In this document: positions 1-8,160 of the stretch, in pieces
Position numbering within the stretch: the stretch's first letter is position 1
Layout: each line of letters starts with the position of its first letter
Assembly: GCA_041395845.1 (NCBI GenBank)
Contig: JAWKZS010000024.1
Span: 1-64,000 of the forward strand
Direction: 5' to 3'
Source: Ch67 sp041395845
GTDB lineage: Bacteria > Pseudomonadota > Gammaproteobacteria > Pseudomonadales > Ketobacteraceae
Length of the DNA stretch: 64,000 nucleotides
Notes under the pieces: generated by a model
Seen by the model: only the letters and a program-made list of their open reading frames with translations
What the model was told of the DNA's origin: nothing
Databases searched by the model: none
Position numbers and translations under genes: made by a program

Positions 1-278
1 GCGGCGCTGACCATCAATGAAAATGCCGATCCGGATGTGCGGGTGGATTTTGAATCCCACTTCAATCGCATGATTCCCGAGAATGCGCCCTGGTATACGC
101 ATACGCTGGAGGGGCCGACATGCCGGCGCACCTGAAATCCAGTGTGCTGGGTTGCAGCCTGACGATTCCGATCCGGCAGGGACGGTTGGGGCTGGGGACC
201 TGGCAGGGCATCTACCTGTGCGAGCACCGCAACCACGGTGGTAGCCGCCAGCTGCTGGTGACCCTTAATGGGGCGTAA
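1..278 (+). pseudogene. yjbQ: YjbQ-family protein (UPF0047), 3' part, frameshifted
   Basis: The gene runs in from the left edge. Frame 1 reads the family's N-terminal half (SLTINE-like start, DPDVR, FNRMIPENAPW) up to LEGP at about 117. It then hits a stop at 133-135. The family's second half (MPAHLKSS, GCSLTIP, GTWQGIYLCEHRNHGG) continues in another frame from 120 to the TAA at 276-278. The conserved join in relatives is G-x-D-D-M-P-x-H, so about four bases (or one base plus a codon) are missing near 117-120. YjbQ proteins are small trimeric proteins with weak thiamine-phosphate synthase activity reported. The family is clear; whether the break is real or an assembly error cannot be told from the sequence. 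Confidence 0.8.
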
Positions 279-510
279 ATAGGCCTATCAGGATGAAAAT
301 CCGGCAATTTTTGCCATCAAGGCCACTCTGAGCCATTTCTTTATGCCTTTTAGTTTGCTATTAAGGCGCTCTAGAAATAAAGCGCATAGATGGCTGAATT
401 CTTAGAAAAAAAAGCCATCTAAAAAACGCAATTTTTTTTAGCAATCCGCAAGGGCTCGACTATAAATATCCTTACCTCTGCAAGCAGGTGACGAAACTGA
501 GGACCAAGCC
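279..510 (+). promoter_or_regulatory. AT-rich leader/promoter region of the sutA-like gene
   Basis: A gene-free stretch that is clearly more AT-rich than its surroundings, with several A and T runs (about 407-440). TATAAA at 461-466 is a plausible -10 element about 45 bases before the ATG at 511. No convincing -35 hexamer is visible at 17 bases. A short inverted repeat (GCGCT...AGCGC) lies around 370-390. I see no further open reading frame with coding character. Confidence 0.35.
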
Positions 511-774
511 ATGTCTGAATACGAAGAAAACGACGAAATCAACGTAGAAGAGTCCGGCGAAAGCGATCTGCCCCCGGCGGAAGAACCGGTCCAGATTACC
601 TTTGAAGATGGCCGCGACCGCACCGTGAGTTCACGGGAAGCGGAACGTCGCCGGCTGGAAGAAGACATGAAACGCTTCCTGAGCGGTGGTGGCAAGATTA
701 CCCAGGTGGACCCGAATGTCCGCATGGATCCGCCCAAGAAGCCGGAATCCAATTACGGAAGCCGCCCGATCTGA
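511..774 (+). CDS. sutA: SutA-like RNA polymerase-associated transcriptional regulator
   Basis: 87 residues. The N-terminal third is strongly acidic (EEN, DEIN, EESGES). A helical middle segment follows (about residues 40-60, REAERRRLEEDMKRFLSGGG). The C-terminus is DPPKKPESNYGSRPI-like, which matches what I recall of Pseudomonas SutA. SutA binds the beta subunit of RNA polymerase and raises transcription of ribosomal and housekeeping genes in slow-growing cells. The protein is somewhat shorter than the Pseudomonas form (about 105), with a shorter acidic tail. It is monocistronic, followed by a strong terminator. Proximity to the xerC/dapF block is also Pseudomonas-like. Assignment rests on the C-terminal motif and acidic layout. 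Confidence 0.75.
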   Translation: MSEYEENDEINVEESGESDLPPAEEPVQITFEDGRDRTVSSREAERRRLEEDMKRFLSGGGKITQVDPNVRMDPPKKPESNYGSRPI

Positions 775-842
775 TTGGCGACTGCTTGCAGCGTAACGGT
801 GTAGTGAACTCTTATTGATTGCGAATGTTGTTTGAATGCTTG

Positions 843-870
843 AACCCGGCCAATGTGCCGGGTTTTTTTT
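843..870 (+). terminator. Rho-independent terminator after sutA
   Basis: Perfect 8-bp stem AACCCGGC / GCCGGGTT (843-850 and 857-864) with a 6-base loop, followed by a run of eight T (863-870). It points in the sutA direction and sits 70 bases past the stop. The opposite gene ends at 880. Confidence 0.9.
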
Positions 871-879
871 GCCTGCGAA

Positions 880-2295
880 TTACGGGTCCTGCAGGCATTC
901 CACGTACAGGGTGTTGACGTTGGAGCCGCCTTCCACCGGACCGAACAGATCCGCGCTACCGAAGATGCCGGAGCGGTGGTGTACCGAAAAGCCGAAAAAG
1001 CAGGGTTTCAGCCGCTGGGCACGGAAGATGTCGCCAAGATTCGCGTCGATACTGAAATCCAGATAGTTCAGCAGATGGGATGTCCCCTTGTTGCTGGCGT
1101 CCTTCTTGTTGGTTTCGTAATAAGGCACCCGTTCGGCGTAGGACACGCCTTCGGCGGCACCGAAGCGGGTCAGGATGCGATCAGACCAGGGAAAATTGCT
1201 GTAGATAAACTTGATGGCGCCTATGTATTCGAAGAACTCGCCGTATTCAGGTTCATTGAAGCGATACGCGATACCCAGGTTGGCCCAGATCTCCCAGTTG
1301 GTGCCGAAAAACGTACGCATCAGCTGCTTGCCGCCGAACACGCTCACCAGCTTGGTCTGGGTGTCATCGAATTCGATGTTGCTGCCACGCACGATGGTAT
1401 TGAGTTTGGTGTCGGTGCTGGTACCGGCCGCCACCCGCAAGGACCATGGTCGCCGATCACCTTTCAGAAAATCGTAGCCGCGGCCGGTCGGCTTCATTTT
1501 TTCATCGGAAAATTCCAGCCGGTAATTGATGCCCAGCTTGAGTACGTCCTGTTCATTGACGATGGGGCTGTTGTAGATGGCGTTGTCGTGGCGTTCGTAC
1601 TCGATACTGAAGGTCAGGAACTGGATATGGTCGATCTGGTAACGCAGGTCAGTACCGATGCGGAAACTGGTGGACTCATCGCTGTAGTAGACCGGGCGCT
1701 CGTCGGTGGCTTCGGACGGTTCGATGCCGTAGTAGTAGCGGTTGTAATCGTGAGAGTACCAGGTGACGCCCACCCAGGGCAGCACGTGCCAGCGATCATG
1801 CACATACTTGCGGCTCCAGAACGCTGATAGCACCTGGCCGTTATGGGTGCTGGAGGTATCCGATGACACATCCAGGGTGAAGTCCCCCAGATCGTGCACC
1901 CAGGTCACATCAATGCCGGTTTCGATGGCGTCGTCCCGTTTGATGTCGCCAATGTATTCGTTCTCTTTATCGTCGTAGCCGGCAAAGCGGTAGGCACCGT
2001 AGACATTCACCCGCCACTGGTCGCTGGTGTAGGCGTGAATGCCGGCTTTGGTGCCGGCCAGAAAAAACGTCGTGCCGGAATAGGCAAGCATGGGAATTAC
2101 GTCGGAGTGGAAATCCTGCCCCACATAAGGCGAGGTCTGGGTGCGGCCGGTGATGGCCAGAGACCAGCGCTGACTGTAGTCGTCCGTCGGCAGGAAGCTG
2201 ACATCGCTGAAGCTGTAACCCTGGGTCGTGGTGAACAGGCTGATGGCGGCGATGGCGGCAAGCAGGAAACGGCGGGGCAGACGAACGGCATCCAT
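880..2295 (-). CDS. Outer-membrane beta-barrel: MipA/OmpV-like N-half plus PagL-like C-half
   Basis: 471 residues from the ATG at 2295. This start gives a clean signal peptide (MDAVRLPRR, hydrophobic core, cleavage near TTQGYS). An upstream in-frame start at 2385 would add 30 basic, non-coding-like residues. Residues about 35-270 have the alternating aromatic strands of MipA/OmpV family porins (WSLAITGR, AGTKAGIHAY, GIDVTWVHDLGDF). The remaining ~200 residues form a second strand-rich unit. It ends in GFSVHHRSG, then a Glu 13 residues after the Ser, and NTLYVE. His-x-Ser with a downstream Glu resembles the catalytic triad of lipid A deacylase PagL. The exact function is unknown; an envelope or lipid A role is inference. 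It stands alone, 24 bases after the HAD gene in the same direction of transcription. Confidence 0.6.
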   Translation of the reverse strand: MDAVRLPRRFLLAAIAAISLFTTTQGYSFSDVSFLPTDDYSQRWSLAITGRTQTSPYVGQDFHSDVIPMLAYSGTTFFLAGTKAGIHAYTSDQWRVNVYGAYRFAGYDDKENEYIGDIKRDDAIETGIDVTWVHDLGDFTLDVSSDTSSTHNGQVLSAFWSRKYVHDRWHVLPWVGVTWYSHDYNRYYYGIEPSEATDERPVYYSDESTSFRIGTDLRYQIDHIQFLTFSIEYERHDNAIYNSPIVNEQDVLKLGINYRLEFSDEKMKPTGRGYDFLKGDRRPWSLRVAAGTSTDTKLNTIVRGSNIEFDDTQTKLVSVFGGKQLMRTFFGTNWEIWANLGIAYRFNEPEYGEFFEYIGAIKFIYSNFPWSDRILTRFGAAEGVSYAERVPYYETNKKDASNKGTSHLLNYLDFSIDANLGDIFRAQRLKPCFFGFSVHHRSGIFGSADLFGPVEGGSNVNTLYVECLQDP

Positions 2296-2409
2296 GGGTA
2301 CAAAACTACCTGATCCGGGGGCAATGGCGCGCCATTGTACGGGGTTTTCCCGGGCCGCAAAACCGCGCCCGGGCCGGCGCGCCACAGGCTGCCTGTTATG
2401 CCTTTTTAT

Positions 2410-3120
2410 TCAATGGGTTGCCGATGCCTCGATCGCCGCAATCAGTTGCGGAATCTGGCGCAGATCCCGGGTGTGGTATTCCACCTGCACGTCGGGGCGG
2501 TCGGGATGGTAGGGCGGCTGGAACCAGATGGTGTGAAAACCCAGTGCGGCAGCGGCCGCCACGTCTTCGTCCGGGTGATCGCCGATGTGTACGGCTTCCC
2601 CGGGCTGCACGCCGGCAAACGCCAGTGCGGCCTGGAACATGTCCGGGTGGGGTTTGGGTCGCGGCACCCGGTCGGCATTGAAATGGGCGGCAAAGTAGCG
2701 ATCGATGCCGATGCGGGACAGGTCCGCGTTGCCGTTGGTCAGGGCGATCAGGGTGTAGCGCTGGCTCAGCTGCTGCAGCAGGTCTTCGGCGGCATGAAAC
2801 AGGGTGACCTGGTTACGGTGATGAAAGAATACCTCGAACGCCTGTTCCGACATGCGTTCTGCCTGCTCATGGGCAACCGCGGTTTCGCGAAACACCTGGT
2901 ACAGCAGTTTCTTGCGCAGATACGTCGGTTTGTGGGCGATGTCGGGATGTTGATTTACCACCTGGTCGCGCAGGGATTTGAGTGCTTGCCATTCCAGCTG
3001 TGCCACGGCTTCCGGCACATGCTGTTCGACCCACTGGCGCATGGCGTGATCGGCTTTGACGATCACCGGATCGATTTCCCACAGGGTGTTGTCGAGGTCG
3101 AAGGTTATCAGCTTGATCAT
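2410..3120 (-). CDS. yigB: HAD-superfamily hydrolase (YigB-like phosphatase)
   Basis: 236 residues. HAD motif I is FDLDNTLW at residues 7-14, with both catalytic aspartates. Motif II is LTNGN, motif III includes K in PRPKPHPD, and motif IV is IGDHPDEDV. The insert between motifs I and II is an alpha-helical C1 cap. YigB in E. coli acts on flavin and other small phosphates (FMN, pyrimidine phosphates); the substrate here is not shown by sequence. The ATG overlaps the xerC stop by four bases (3117-3120), so it is the last gene of the lptM-lysA-dapF-DUF484-xerC operon. The order xerC-HAD is as in Pseudomonas. Name by similarity only. Confidence 0.85.
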   Translation of the reverse strand: MIKLITFDLDNTLWEIDPVIVKADHAMRQWVEQHVPEAVAQLEWQALKSLRDQVVNQHPDIAHKPTYLRKKLLYQVFRETAVAHEQAERMSEQAFEVFFHHRNQVTLFHAAEDLLQQLSQRYTLIALTNGNADLSRIGIDRYFAAHFNADRVPRPKPHPDMFQAALAFAGVQPGEAVHIGDHPDEDVAAAAALGFHTIWFQPPYHPDRPDVQVEYHTRDLRQIPQLIAAIEASATH

Positions 3121-4061
3121 TCGGAATCGTCAGCCTGTTGGTCCGGGTTGGGTTGCCTGGTAGTACGGGAGTGGGCGCGGGCGCGGGGGTGGGCCGCGTC
3201 GTACACCTTGGCCAGATGCTGGAAATCCAGGTGGGTATAAATCTGCGTGGTCGAAATATCGGCGTGGCCCAGCAGTTCCTGCACGCCGCGCAGATCGCCG
3301 CTGGATTCCAGCAGATGACTGGCGAAGGAGTGACGCAGCAGGTGGGGATGCAGCCCCCGGTCGATGCCCTGTTGGATACCCCATTGCTTGAGCCGCTTCT
3401 GCACGGTGGACGGATGCAGCCGGGTGCCGCGCTGACTGATAAACAGGAAATCCTGTTGCGGCGCAAACTGCTCGCGTACCTGCAGCCAGCCGTCGAGCGC
3501 CTGTTGCGCCAGACTGCCCACCGGCACGATGCGTTCCTTGCGGCCTTTGCCGATTACCCGCACGGTGTTGTCGCTGCGATCAAGATTGGCCAGGGTCAGG
3601 TTGAGCAGTTCCGCCAGGCGCAATCCCGAGGAATAGAACAGCTCGAGGATGGCCTTGTCCCGCAGTGCCAGCGGATCCGTGTCGCTAACGTTGAGCAGCT
3701 GCTGCATCTGGTCCACATCCAGGGTATGGGGCAGGCGCTTTTCACCCTTGGGCGCGCGGATGCCCTGGGCCGGATTGTGTTCGCACTGGTGTTGCTGCAT
3801 CAGAAAGCGGAACAGGCCGCGCAGACTGGCCAGCTGGCGCTGCAGGGATTTGCTGCCGCTGCCCTTGCGATGGCGTTCGGCAATCAGCATGCGGATATGC
3901 TGGGGCTGGATCTGATTGCAGTCATCCAGCCCGTGTTTTTCGCACAACTGGATCAGGTGGTGCAGATCGCGCCGGTAGCCTTCGACCGTGTGCAGCGACA
4001 GCAGGCGTTTCTGCTGCAGATGATTCAGGTACTGGTCGATGGCGTGGGGCGCGGCGGGCAT
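3117..4061 (-). CDS. xerC: Tyrosine recombinase XerC
   Basis: 314 residues. Together with XerD it resolves chromosome dimers at dif, controlled by FtsK. The N-terminal SAM-like core-binding domain covers about residues 6-90 and the catalytic domain about 110-285. All catalytic residues are seen: Arg148 (SGLRLAEL), Lys172 (GKGRKER), His240 and Arg243 (HPHLLRHS), His266 (LLGHADIS) and Tyr275 (TQIYTHLD). The C-terminal tail after 285 is a little longer than in E. coli. Its ATG overlaps the DUF484 stop by one base (TAATG), implying coupled translation. This DUF484-xerC pairing is typical of gammaproteobacteria and separates it from xerD. Confidence 0.95.
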   Translation of the reverse strand: MPAAPHAIDQYLNHLQQKRLLSLHTVEGYRRDLHHLIQLCEKHGLDDCNQIQPQHIRMLIAERHRKGSGSKSLQRQLASLRGLFRFLMQQHQCEHNPAQGIRAPKGEKRLPHTLDVDQMQQLLNVSDTDPLALRDKAILELFYSSGLRLAELLNLTLANLDRSDNTVRVIGKGRKERIVPVGSLAQQALDGWLQVREQFAPQQDFLFISQRGTRLHPSTVQKRLKQWGIQQGIDRGLHPHLLRHSFASHLLESSGDLRGVQELLGHADISTTQIYTHLDFQHLAKVYDAAHPRARAHSRTTRQPNPDQQADDSE

Positions 4062-4753
4062 TACTCGCTCAGAAAATGCTGCAGGCGCCGGCTCAGGATA
4101 TCACCGATGTAGCCGGCAAAGGCCGTGTCCATGCTGGAATTGAAATGATTGGGGTCGGTGCTGCCCACTGCCAGCAGGCCGATATCGCCCCGGTAATGCA
4201 GCGGAATCAGTGCCGCAGAACCTTCGGCCTGATCATAGCCGGGGAACAGGAACGCCATTTCCTGGCCGCGCAGGGTGGTGCAGATGATGCGGCTGCCCCG
4301 CAGCAGATCCCCCAGCACCGACTGCACCTCGTTCTGTGAGCTGCCGAGAATGGAGGGAGGCAGTTCCTGCTGGGTGTACAGCACCAGGCTGACGTGATCG
4401 AGATGGAAATCCTGCAGCAGGCTGATACGCAATACGGCTTCGCACTGTTGCAGGTTTTCGGCTTCCAGCAGGGCCAGGCCCAGCTGGCGGATCTGCTGGA
4501 ACAGGCGATCGTTGTCCCGCGCGATGCTGACCAGTTCATTGAGTTTGTGGCGCAGTTCGGTGTTGCGGGTGCGCAGTACGCTGGCCTGCTTTTCCAGCAG
4601 GGATGACGCATTGTTGTGGCCGTGGGGCAGGTTCAGGTCGAACAGCAGGTCGGCGCGGTTGACGAAAAAGTCCGGGTTGGAACGCAGGAAGTTGGCGACA
4701 TCGGCAGCGGTAAGTTTTTCTTGTTTTGGTTTGTTCGCTGTTAGTTCGCTCAT
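4061..4753 (-). CDS. DUF484 family protein (GAF-like)
   Basis: 230 residues from the ATG at 4753. Upstream in-frame starts exist to 4825, but they lie wholly inside dapF. Residues 10-40 contain the family signature VANFLRSNPDFFVNRADLL. A coiled-coil segment follows (LLEKQASVLRTRNTELRHKLNEL), then a GAF-like sensory fold ending in GDIGLLAVGSTDPNHF. Function is unknown. The family almost always lies between dapF and xerC in gammaproteobacteria, as here, overlapping dapF by four bases and xerC by one. Similar proteins in other bacteria are nucleotide- or signal-sensing GAF domains, but no ligand can be inferred. Confidence 0.9.
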   Translation of the reverse strand: MSELTANKPKQEKLTAADVANFLRSNPDFFVNRADLLFDLNLPHGHNNASSLLEKQASVLRTRNTELRHKLNELVSIARDNDRLFQQIRQLGLALLEAENLQQCEAVLRISLLQDFHLDHVSLVLYTQQELPPSILGSSQNEVQSVLGDLLRGSRIICTTLRGQEMAFLFPGYDQAEGSAALIPLHYRGDIGLLAVGSTDPNHFNSSMDTAFAGYIGDILSRRLQHFLSE

Positions 4754-5580
4754 ACCGTGATAATCCCCTCGTATACGGTCGTGGCGGGCCCGGTCATCAT
4801 GACCGGATGACCTTCGCCCTGCCATTCTATTTGCAGCGTACCGCCGGGCAGCGTCACGCTGACGTTATTGTTGACGCGCCCTGCGGCGATATTCACCACG
4901 GCAGCAGCGCAGGCGCCGGTACCGCAGGCCAGGGTTTCACCGGCTCCCCGTTCGTACACCCGCAGCAGCAGATGATCGCGATCCACCACCTCGCAGAAGC
5001 CGATGTTGGCCTTGTTGGGAAACAGCGGGTGCGCTTCCAGTTTGGGCCCGAGCTTTTCCACCGGCGCGGCTTCCACACTGTATACCTGCAGCACGCCATG
5101 GGGATTGCCCATGGAAACGCAGGCAAGTTCGATGCTGTCGCCATCCACATCGAACTTGTACAGCGACTGGCGATGATCGGCCTGTAGCGGAATCTGCGCT
5201 GGTTCGAACACGGGTTGCCCCATGTTGACGGTTACCAGTCCGGACGACTCCAGCTTGAGCTGGATGCGGCCACTCAGGGTTTCCACCGGAATCAGTTGCT
5301 TGCTGGTGAGTTTCTTATCATAGACGAAGCGGGCGAAACAGCGAGCGCCGTTGCCACATTGTTCCACTTCGCTGCCGTCGGCATTGAAAATGCGGTAACT
5401 GAAATCGACATCGGGTGATGACGGGGGGGACACCAGCAGCAGCTGATCAAAGCCGATGCCGGTGTGGCGATCGGCCCAGCGGCGGATCATTTCGGGGGAC
5501 AATTCCACGTTTTGGGTGACCTGGTTGATCACCATGAAATCGTTGCCCAGGCCGTGCATTTTGGTGAATTCAATCTTCAT
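4750..5580 (-). CDS. dapF: Diaminopimelate epimerase
   Basis: 276 residues. Converts LL- to meso-diaminopimelate for lysine and peptidoglycan synthesis in the cytoplasm. The two catalytic cysteines are present: Cys75 in EQCGNGARC and Cys219 in ETLACGTGAC. The N-terminal MKIEFTKMHGLGNDFMV is a full family start. It lies 26 bases downstream of lysA, which uses its product, and overlaps DUF484 by four bases. Length is normal and no anomalies are seen. Confidence 0.97.
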   Translation of the reverse strand: MKIEFTKMHGLGNDFMVINQVTQNVELSPEMIRRWADRHTGIGFDQLLLVSPPSSPDVDFSYRIFNADGSEVEQCGNGARCFARFVYDKKLTSKQLIPVETLSGRIQLKLESSGLVTVNMGQPVFEPAQIPLQADHRQSLYKFDVDGDSIELACVSMGNPHGVLQVYSVEAAPVEKLGPKLEAHPLFPNKANIGFCEVVDRDHLLLRVYERGAGETLACGTGACAAAVVNIAAGRVNNNVSVTLPGGTLQIEWQGEGHPVMMTGPATTVYEGIITV

Positions 5581-5606
5581 GCGATTCAGGTTACCTTCCC
5601 TGCGGC

Positions 5607-6854
5607 TCAGGGTACAGTCGATTCCAGTCCCAGTTGATCGTCGTAGGTTTCACGGCGGCGCACGATGTGGAAGTGATCGCCGTCCACCATGATTTCGGCG
5701 GCACGGTTACGGGTATTGTAGTTGGAGCTCATGACAAACCCGTAGGCACCTGCCGAGCATACCGCGAGCAGGTCACCCGGCGCGATAGCCAGTTCGCGAT
5801 CCTTGCCCAGAAAGTCGCCGGTTTCGCACACCGGGCCCACGATATCGTAAGTCTGCTTTTCGGCTTGCGTGTTTGGTGTCACCGGAATGATGTTTTGCCA
5901 GGCGCTGTACAGCGACGGCCGGATCAGGTCATTCATGGCGGCATCCACCACCGCAAAGTGTTTGACCTCGGTGGATTTCAGCAGTTGCACCTCGGTCACC
6001 AGAATGCCGGCGTTGGCGGCAATGGCGCGGCCCGGTTCCATCAGGATCTTGAGCGGGCGGTCGCCCAGTTTTTCCAGCAGCTTGCCCACGTAATCCTGGG
6101 GTGTGGGCGGGGTTTCGTCGCGGTAACGCACACCCAGGCCACCGCCGATGTCCAGATGCCCGATGTGGATTCCGTGAGCCGCCAGCTGGTCGATACGCTC
6201 CAGCACCTTGTCCAGCGCGTCCAGGAAGGGGGTGACGGTGGTGAGCTGGGAACCGATGTGACAATCGATGCCGGTAACCTTCAGGTGGGGCAGTGACGCC
6301 GCGTGCTGGTACACCGCCAGGCTGCGATCAATGTCGATGCCGAACTTGTTCTGCTTCAGGCCGGTGGAAATATAGGGGTGGGTCTGGGCGTCCACATCCG
6401 GGTTCACCCGCAGGGACACCTGGGCGATCTTGCCTGCTTCGCCTGCCACCTCGTTGAGGATGTCCAGTTCGGCTTCAGATTCAACGTTGAAGCAGTACAC
6501 GCCCACTTCCAATGCCCGCTGCATTTCAGCGCGCAGTTTGCCAACGCCGGAAAATACCACCTTGGCCGGATCGCCACCCGCCCGCAGTACCCGCTCCAGC
6601 TCACCCTGGGACACGATATCGAAGCCGGCGCCCAGCTTGGCCAGCACGTTCAGCACCGCCAGGTTGGAATTGGCCTTCACCGCGTAGCAGATCAGGTGGG
6701 GGTGGCTGCCAAAGGCGGAATCAAAGGCCTGCCAGTGGGATTCCAGGGCGGCGCGGGAGTAGACGTAGCAGGGGGTGCCCACGGCGCGGGCAATGGCGGA
6801 AACGGCAACCTGCTCGGCGTGCAGGCTGTTGTTGTGGTAGTCAAACTGGCTCAT
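5607..6854 (-). CDS. lysA: Diaminopimelate decarboxylase
   Basis: 415 residues. PLP enzyme making L-lysine from meso-diaminopimelate. The PLP lysine is Lys60 in CYAVKANSN. The fold-III barrel motifs HIGSQ, GGGLGV and EPGR are present, followed by the substrate-binding GPVCETGDFLG. The stop is at 5607 and the start overlaps lptM by four bases. The operon lptM-lysA-dapF places the last two lysine steps together. Confidence 0.97.
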   Translation of the reverse strand: MSQFDYHNNSLHAEQVAVSAIARAVGTPCYVYSRAALESHWQAFDSAFGSHPHLICYAVKANSNLAVLNVLAKLGAGFDIVSQGELERVLRAGGDPAKVVFSGVGKLRAEMQRALEVGVYCFNVESEAELDILNEVAGEAGKIAQVSLRVNPDVDAQTHPYISTGLKQNKFGIDIDRSLAVYQHAASLPHLKVTGIDCHIGSQLTTVTPFLDALDKVLERIDQLAAHGIHIGHLDIGGGLGVRYRDETPPTPQDYVGKLLEKLGDRPLKILMEPGRAIAANAGILVTEVQLLKSTEVKHFAVVDAAMNDLIRPSLYSAWQNIIPVTPNTQAEKQTYDIVGPVCETGDFLGKDRELAIAPGDLLAVCSAGAYGFVMSSNYNTRNRAAEIMVDGDHFHIVRRRETYDDQLGLESTVP

Positions 6855-7090
6855 GGTGTGGACTCTTGGGGGGTATCGGTCGGTTCGGTGCGGTCTTTCT
6901 TTGGCTCGGCATCAGATTCGCTGCTGGCAGCCGGGGTCGCCTCAGTGGCTGTCGGCGCCGGCAGGATCACTGGGGGACAGGTGGTGCAGGTGTCCGCCGG
7001 TGGAGGCTCGGCATCGGGCAGGTAAAGGGGGCCTTTCTGGCCACAGGCGATGATCAGGCCGGACAGGGCCAGTAGCAGCAGTGCGCGCAT
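6851..7090 (-). CDS. lptM: LPS translocon maturation chaperone LptM (YifL-like lipoprotein)
   Basis: 79 residues. The lipobox is LIIAC with the lipidated Cys16, followed directly by GQKGPLYLPD, the diagnostic LptM motif. LptM helps LptD form its correct disulfides in the BAM complex. The C-terminal tail is Pro/Thr/Glu-rich and disordered, with two further cysteines (CTTC). It is the first gene of the lysine operon and overlaps lysA by four bases, the common gammaproteobacterial arrangement. Confidence 0.9.
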   Translation of the reverse strand: MRALLLLALSGLIIACGQKGPLYLPDAEPPPADTCTTCPPVILPAPTATEATPAASSESDAEPKKDRTEPTDTPQESTP

Positions 7091-7119
7091 GGGAATTCCC
7101 GCTGAAAAAACAGGGGGCC

Positions 7120-7125
7120 ATTATA
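7120..7125 (-). promoter_or_regulatory. -10 element of the lptM-lysA operon
   Basis: A perfect TATAAT on the minus strand, 29 bases before the lptM ATG, giving a leader of about 22 bases. No good -35 is seen at a 17-base spacing (TCGCCG), so strength is uncertain. Confidence 0.5.
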
Positions 7126-7167
7126 ACGGAGCCGGGCGGGCGCGGCGAATGGTTGGGGCTGGGGCGT

Positions 7168-7518
7168 TCAGTGATTCAGCCGGGATCGCCAGTCTTCCAG
7201 ACGGGTGGGATCAAGGCGATCGATCATGGTGGTCGCGAAGTCGAGATCCCGGTCCAGTCCGAGGTTGACCGCATCCGCAATAAAATCGGGTTCCAGCTGG
7301 CGGCTCAGATCGGCAGAAAAGCCGGGATGTCTCTGTGCGCTGCGATTGGTTGCTTCGGCAATGAGTCTGACATCCAGAGCACCGACAAGCGTAGGTATTA
7401 GATCGGGATTGTCCTTCAGCGCGCCATTGACGGCGCGGGCAATGAGGTTGTGATCGAGCCCCTGCACGATATTGGAAATGAAATCCGGGTTGGTATGCAG
7501 GGCGTCGTCGCCGCAGAT
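7168..7518 (-). pseudogene. 5'-truncated gene of a 27-residue tandem-repeat protein
   Basis: The frame is open from just after an in-frame stop at 7519-7521 to the TGA at 7168. It has no ATG; GTG at 7467 is the only likely start and would begin inside a repeat. The translation is a run of about 27-residue helical repeats starting at NPDFISNIVQ, NPDLIPTLVG and HPGFSADLSR, each with a LIA.A.N-type second half. A degenerate last unit follows. The repeat pattern extends upstream of the GTG to about ALHT and then breaks close to the end of the neighbouring isomerase gene. It therefore looks like the 3' remnant of a longer gene cut by insertion or rearrangement. Function unknown. Confidence 0.6.
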
Positions 7519-7554
7519 TCAGAATGTCTGTATGTCTGTCGGTCAAGCGCATGC

Positions 7555-8145
7555 TCATGCATCCGACCGAAGCACCCGTTCCAGAAATTCCAGACGATCC
7601 TGCCCGAAGAACATTTCGTCATTGAAGATGAATGTGGGGGCGCCAAAGACACCGCGTGCCACTGCTTCTTCTGTCAGAAGCTTGAGCTTTTCCTTAACCG
7701 CGTCGGTGTTGCTGGCGTCGAATACTGCCTGCGGCTCGAAGCCGGCAGCGGCCAGTACTGCGGCAACGACGTCGGGTTGTCCCATATTTTTTTCGTCAAC
7801 CCAGATGGCGTTGAAGACTGCGGCCAGATAATCGTGCAGGCGCGGGCTGTCCAGCAGGGCGGTGGCGCCACGCATCAGCTGAAGGGTATTGATGGGAAAA
7901 TGGGGATTGAACTGGAACGGTACGCCATACAGCTGTGCATGGCGCTGAAAATCGCGCAGGGTGTATTTGCCTTTCGCAGGGATTGCGATCGGCGACTGAT
8001 TTCCGGTTGCCTTGAACACGCCACCCAGCAGCATCGGTTTCCACACCAGCTCGACGTTGTTGCGTTGCGCCAGCGCGGGCAGTTGGGTCCAGGCCAGATA
8101 GGTTGCCGGACTACCAACATCGAAAAAGACATCTACTTGTTTCAT
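7555..8145 (-). CDS. 2-hydroxychromene-2-carboxylate isomerase family protein (DsbA/kappa-GST fold)
   Basis: 196 residues from the ATG at 8145. GAGGAG lies 8 bases upstream, whereas the GTG at 8154 would touch it. The thioredoxin-like fold starts VDVFFDVGSPATYLAW, where the Ser is the usual glutathione-contacting residue. The family motif GVFGAPTFIFNDEMFFGQDRL is at the C-terminus. Enzymes of this family isomerise 2-hydroxychromene-2-carboxylate in naphthalene breakdown using glutathione. Many members have other or unknown substrates. It lies 15 bases after the SDR gene in one operon controlled by the divergent HxlR gene, suggesting a small redox or detoxification unit. Confidence 0.85.
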   Translation of the reverse strand: MKQVDVFFDVGSPATYLAWTQLPALAQRNNVELVWKPMLLGGVFKATGNQSPIAIPAKGKYTLRDFQRHAQLYGVPFQFNPHFPINTLQLMRGATALLDSPRLHDYLAAVFNAIWVDEKNMGQPDVVAAVLAAAGFEPQAVFDASNTDAVKEKLKLLTEEAVARGVFGAPTFIFNDEMFFGQDRLEFLERVLRSDA

Positions 8146-8160
8146 TGTGCTCACTCCTCG

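Noticed and set aside
853..1827. Plus-strand open frame of 324 codons
   Set aside because: Antisense to the MipA/OmpV-like barrel gene, which has a signal peptide and strand pattern.
3138..4112. Plus-strand open frame of 324 codons
   Set aside because: Antisense to xerC, whose catalytic residues are all present.
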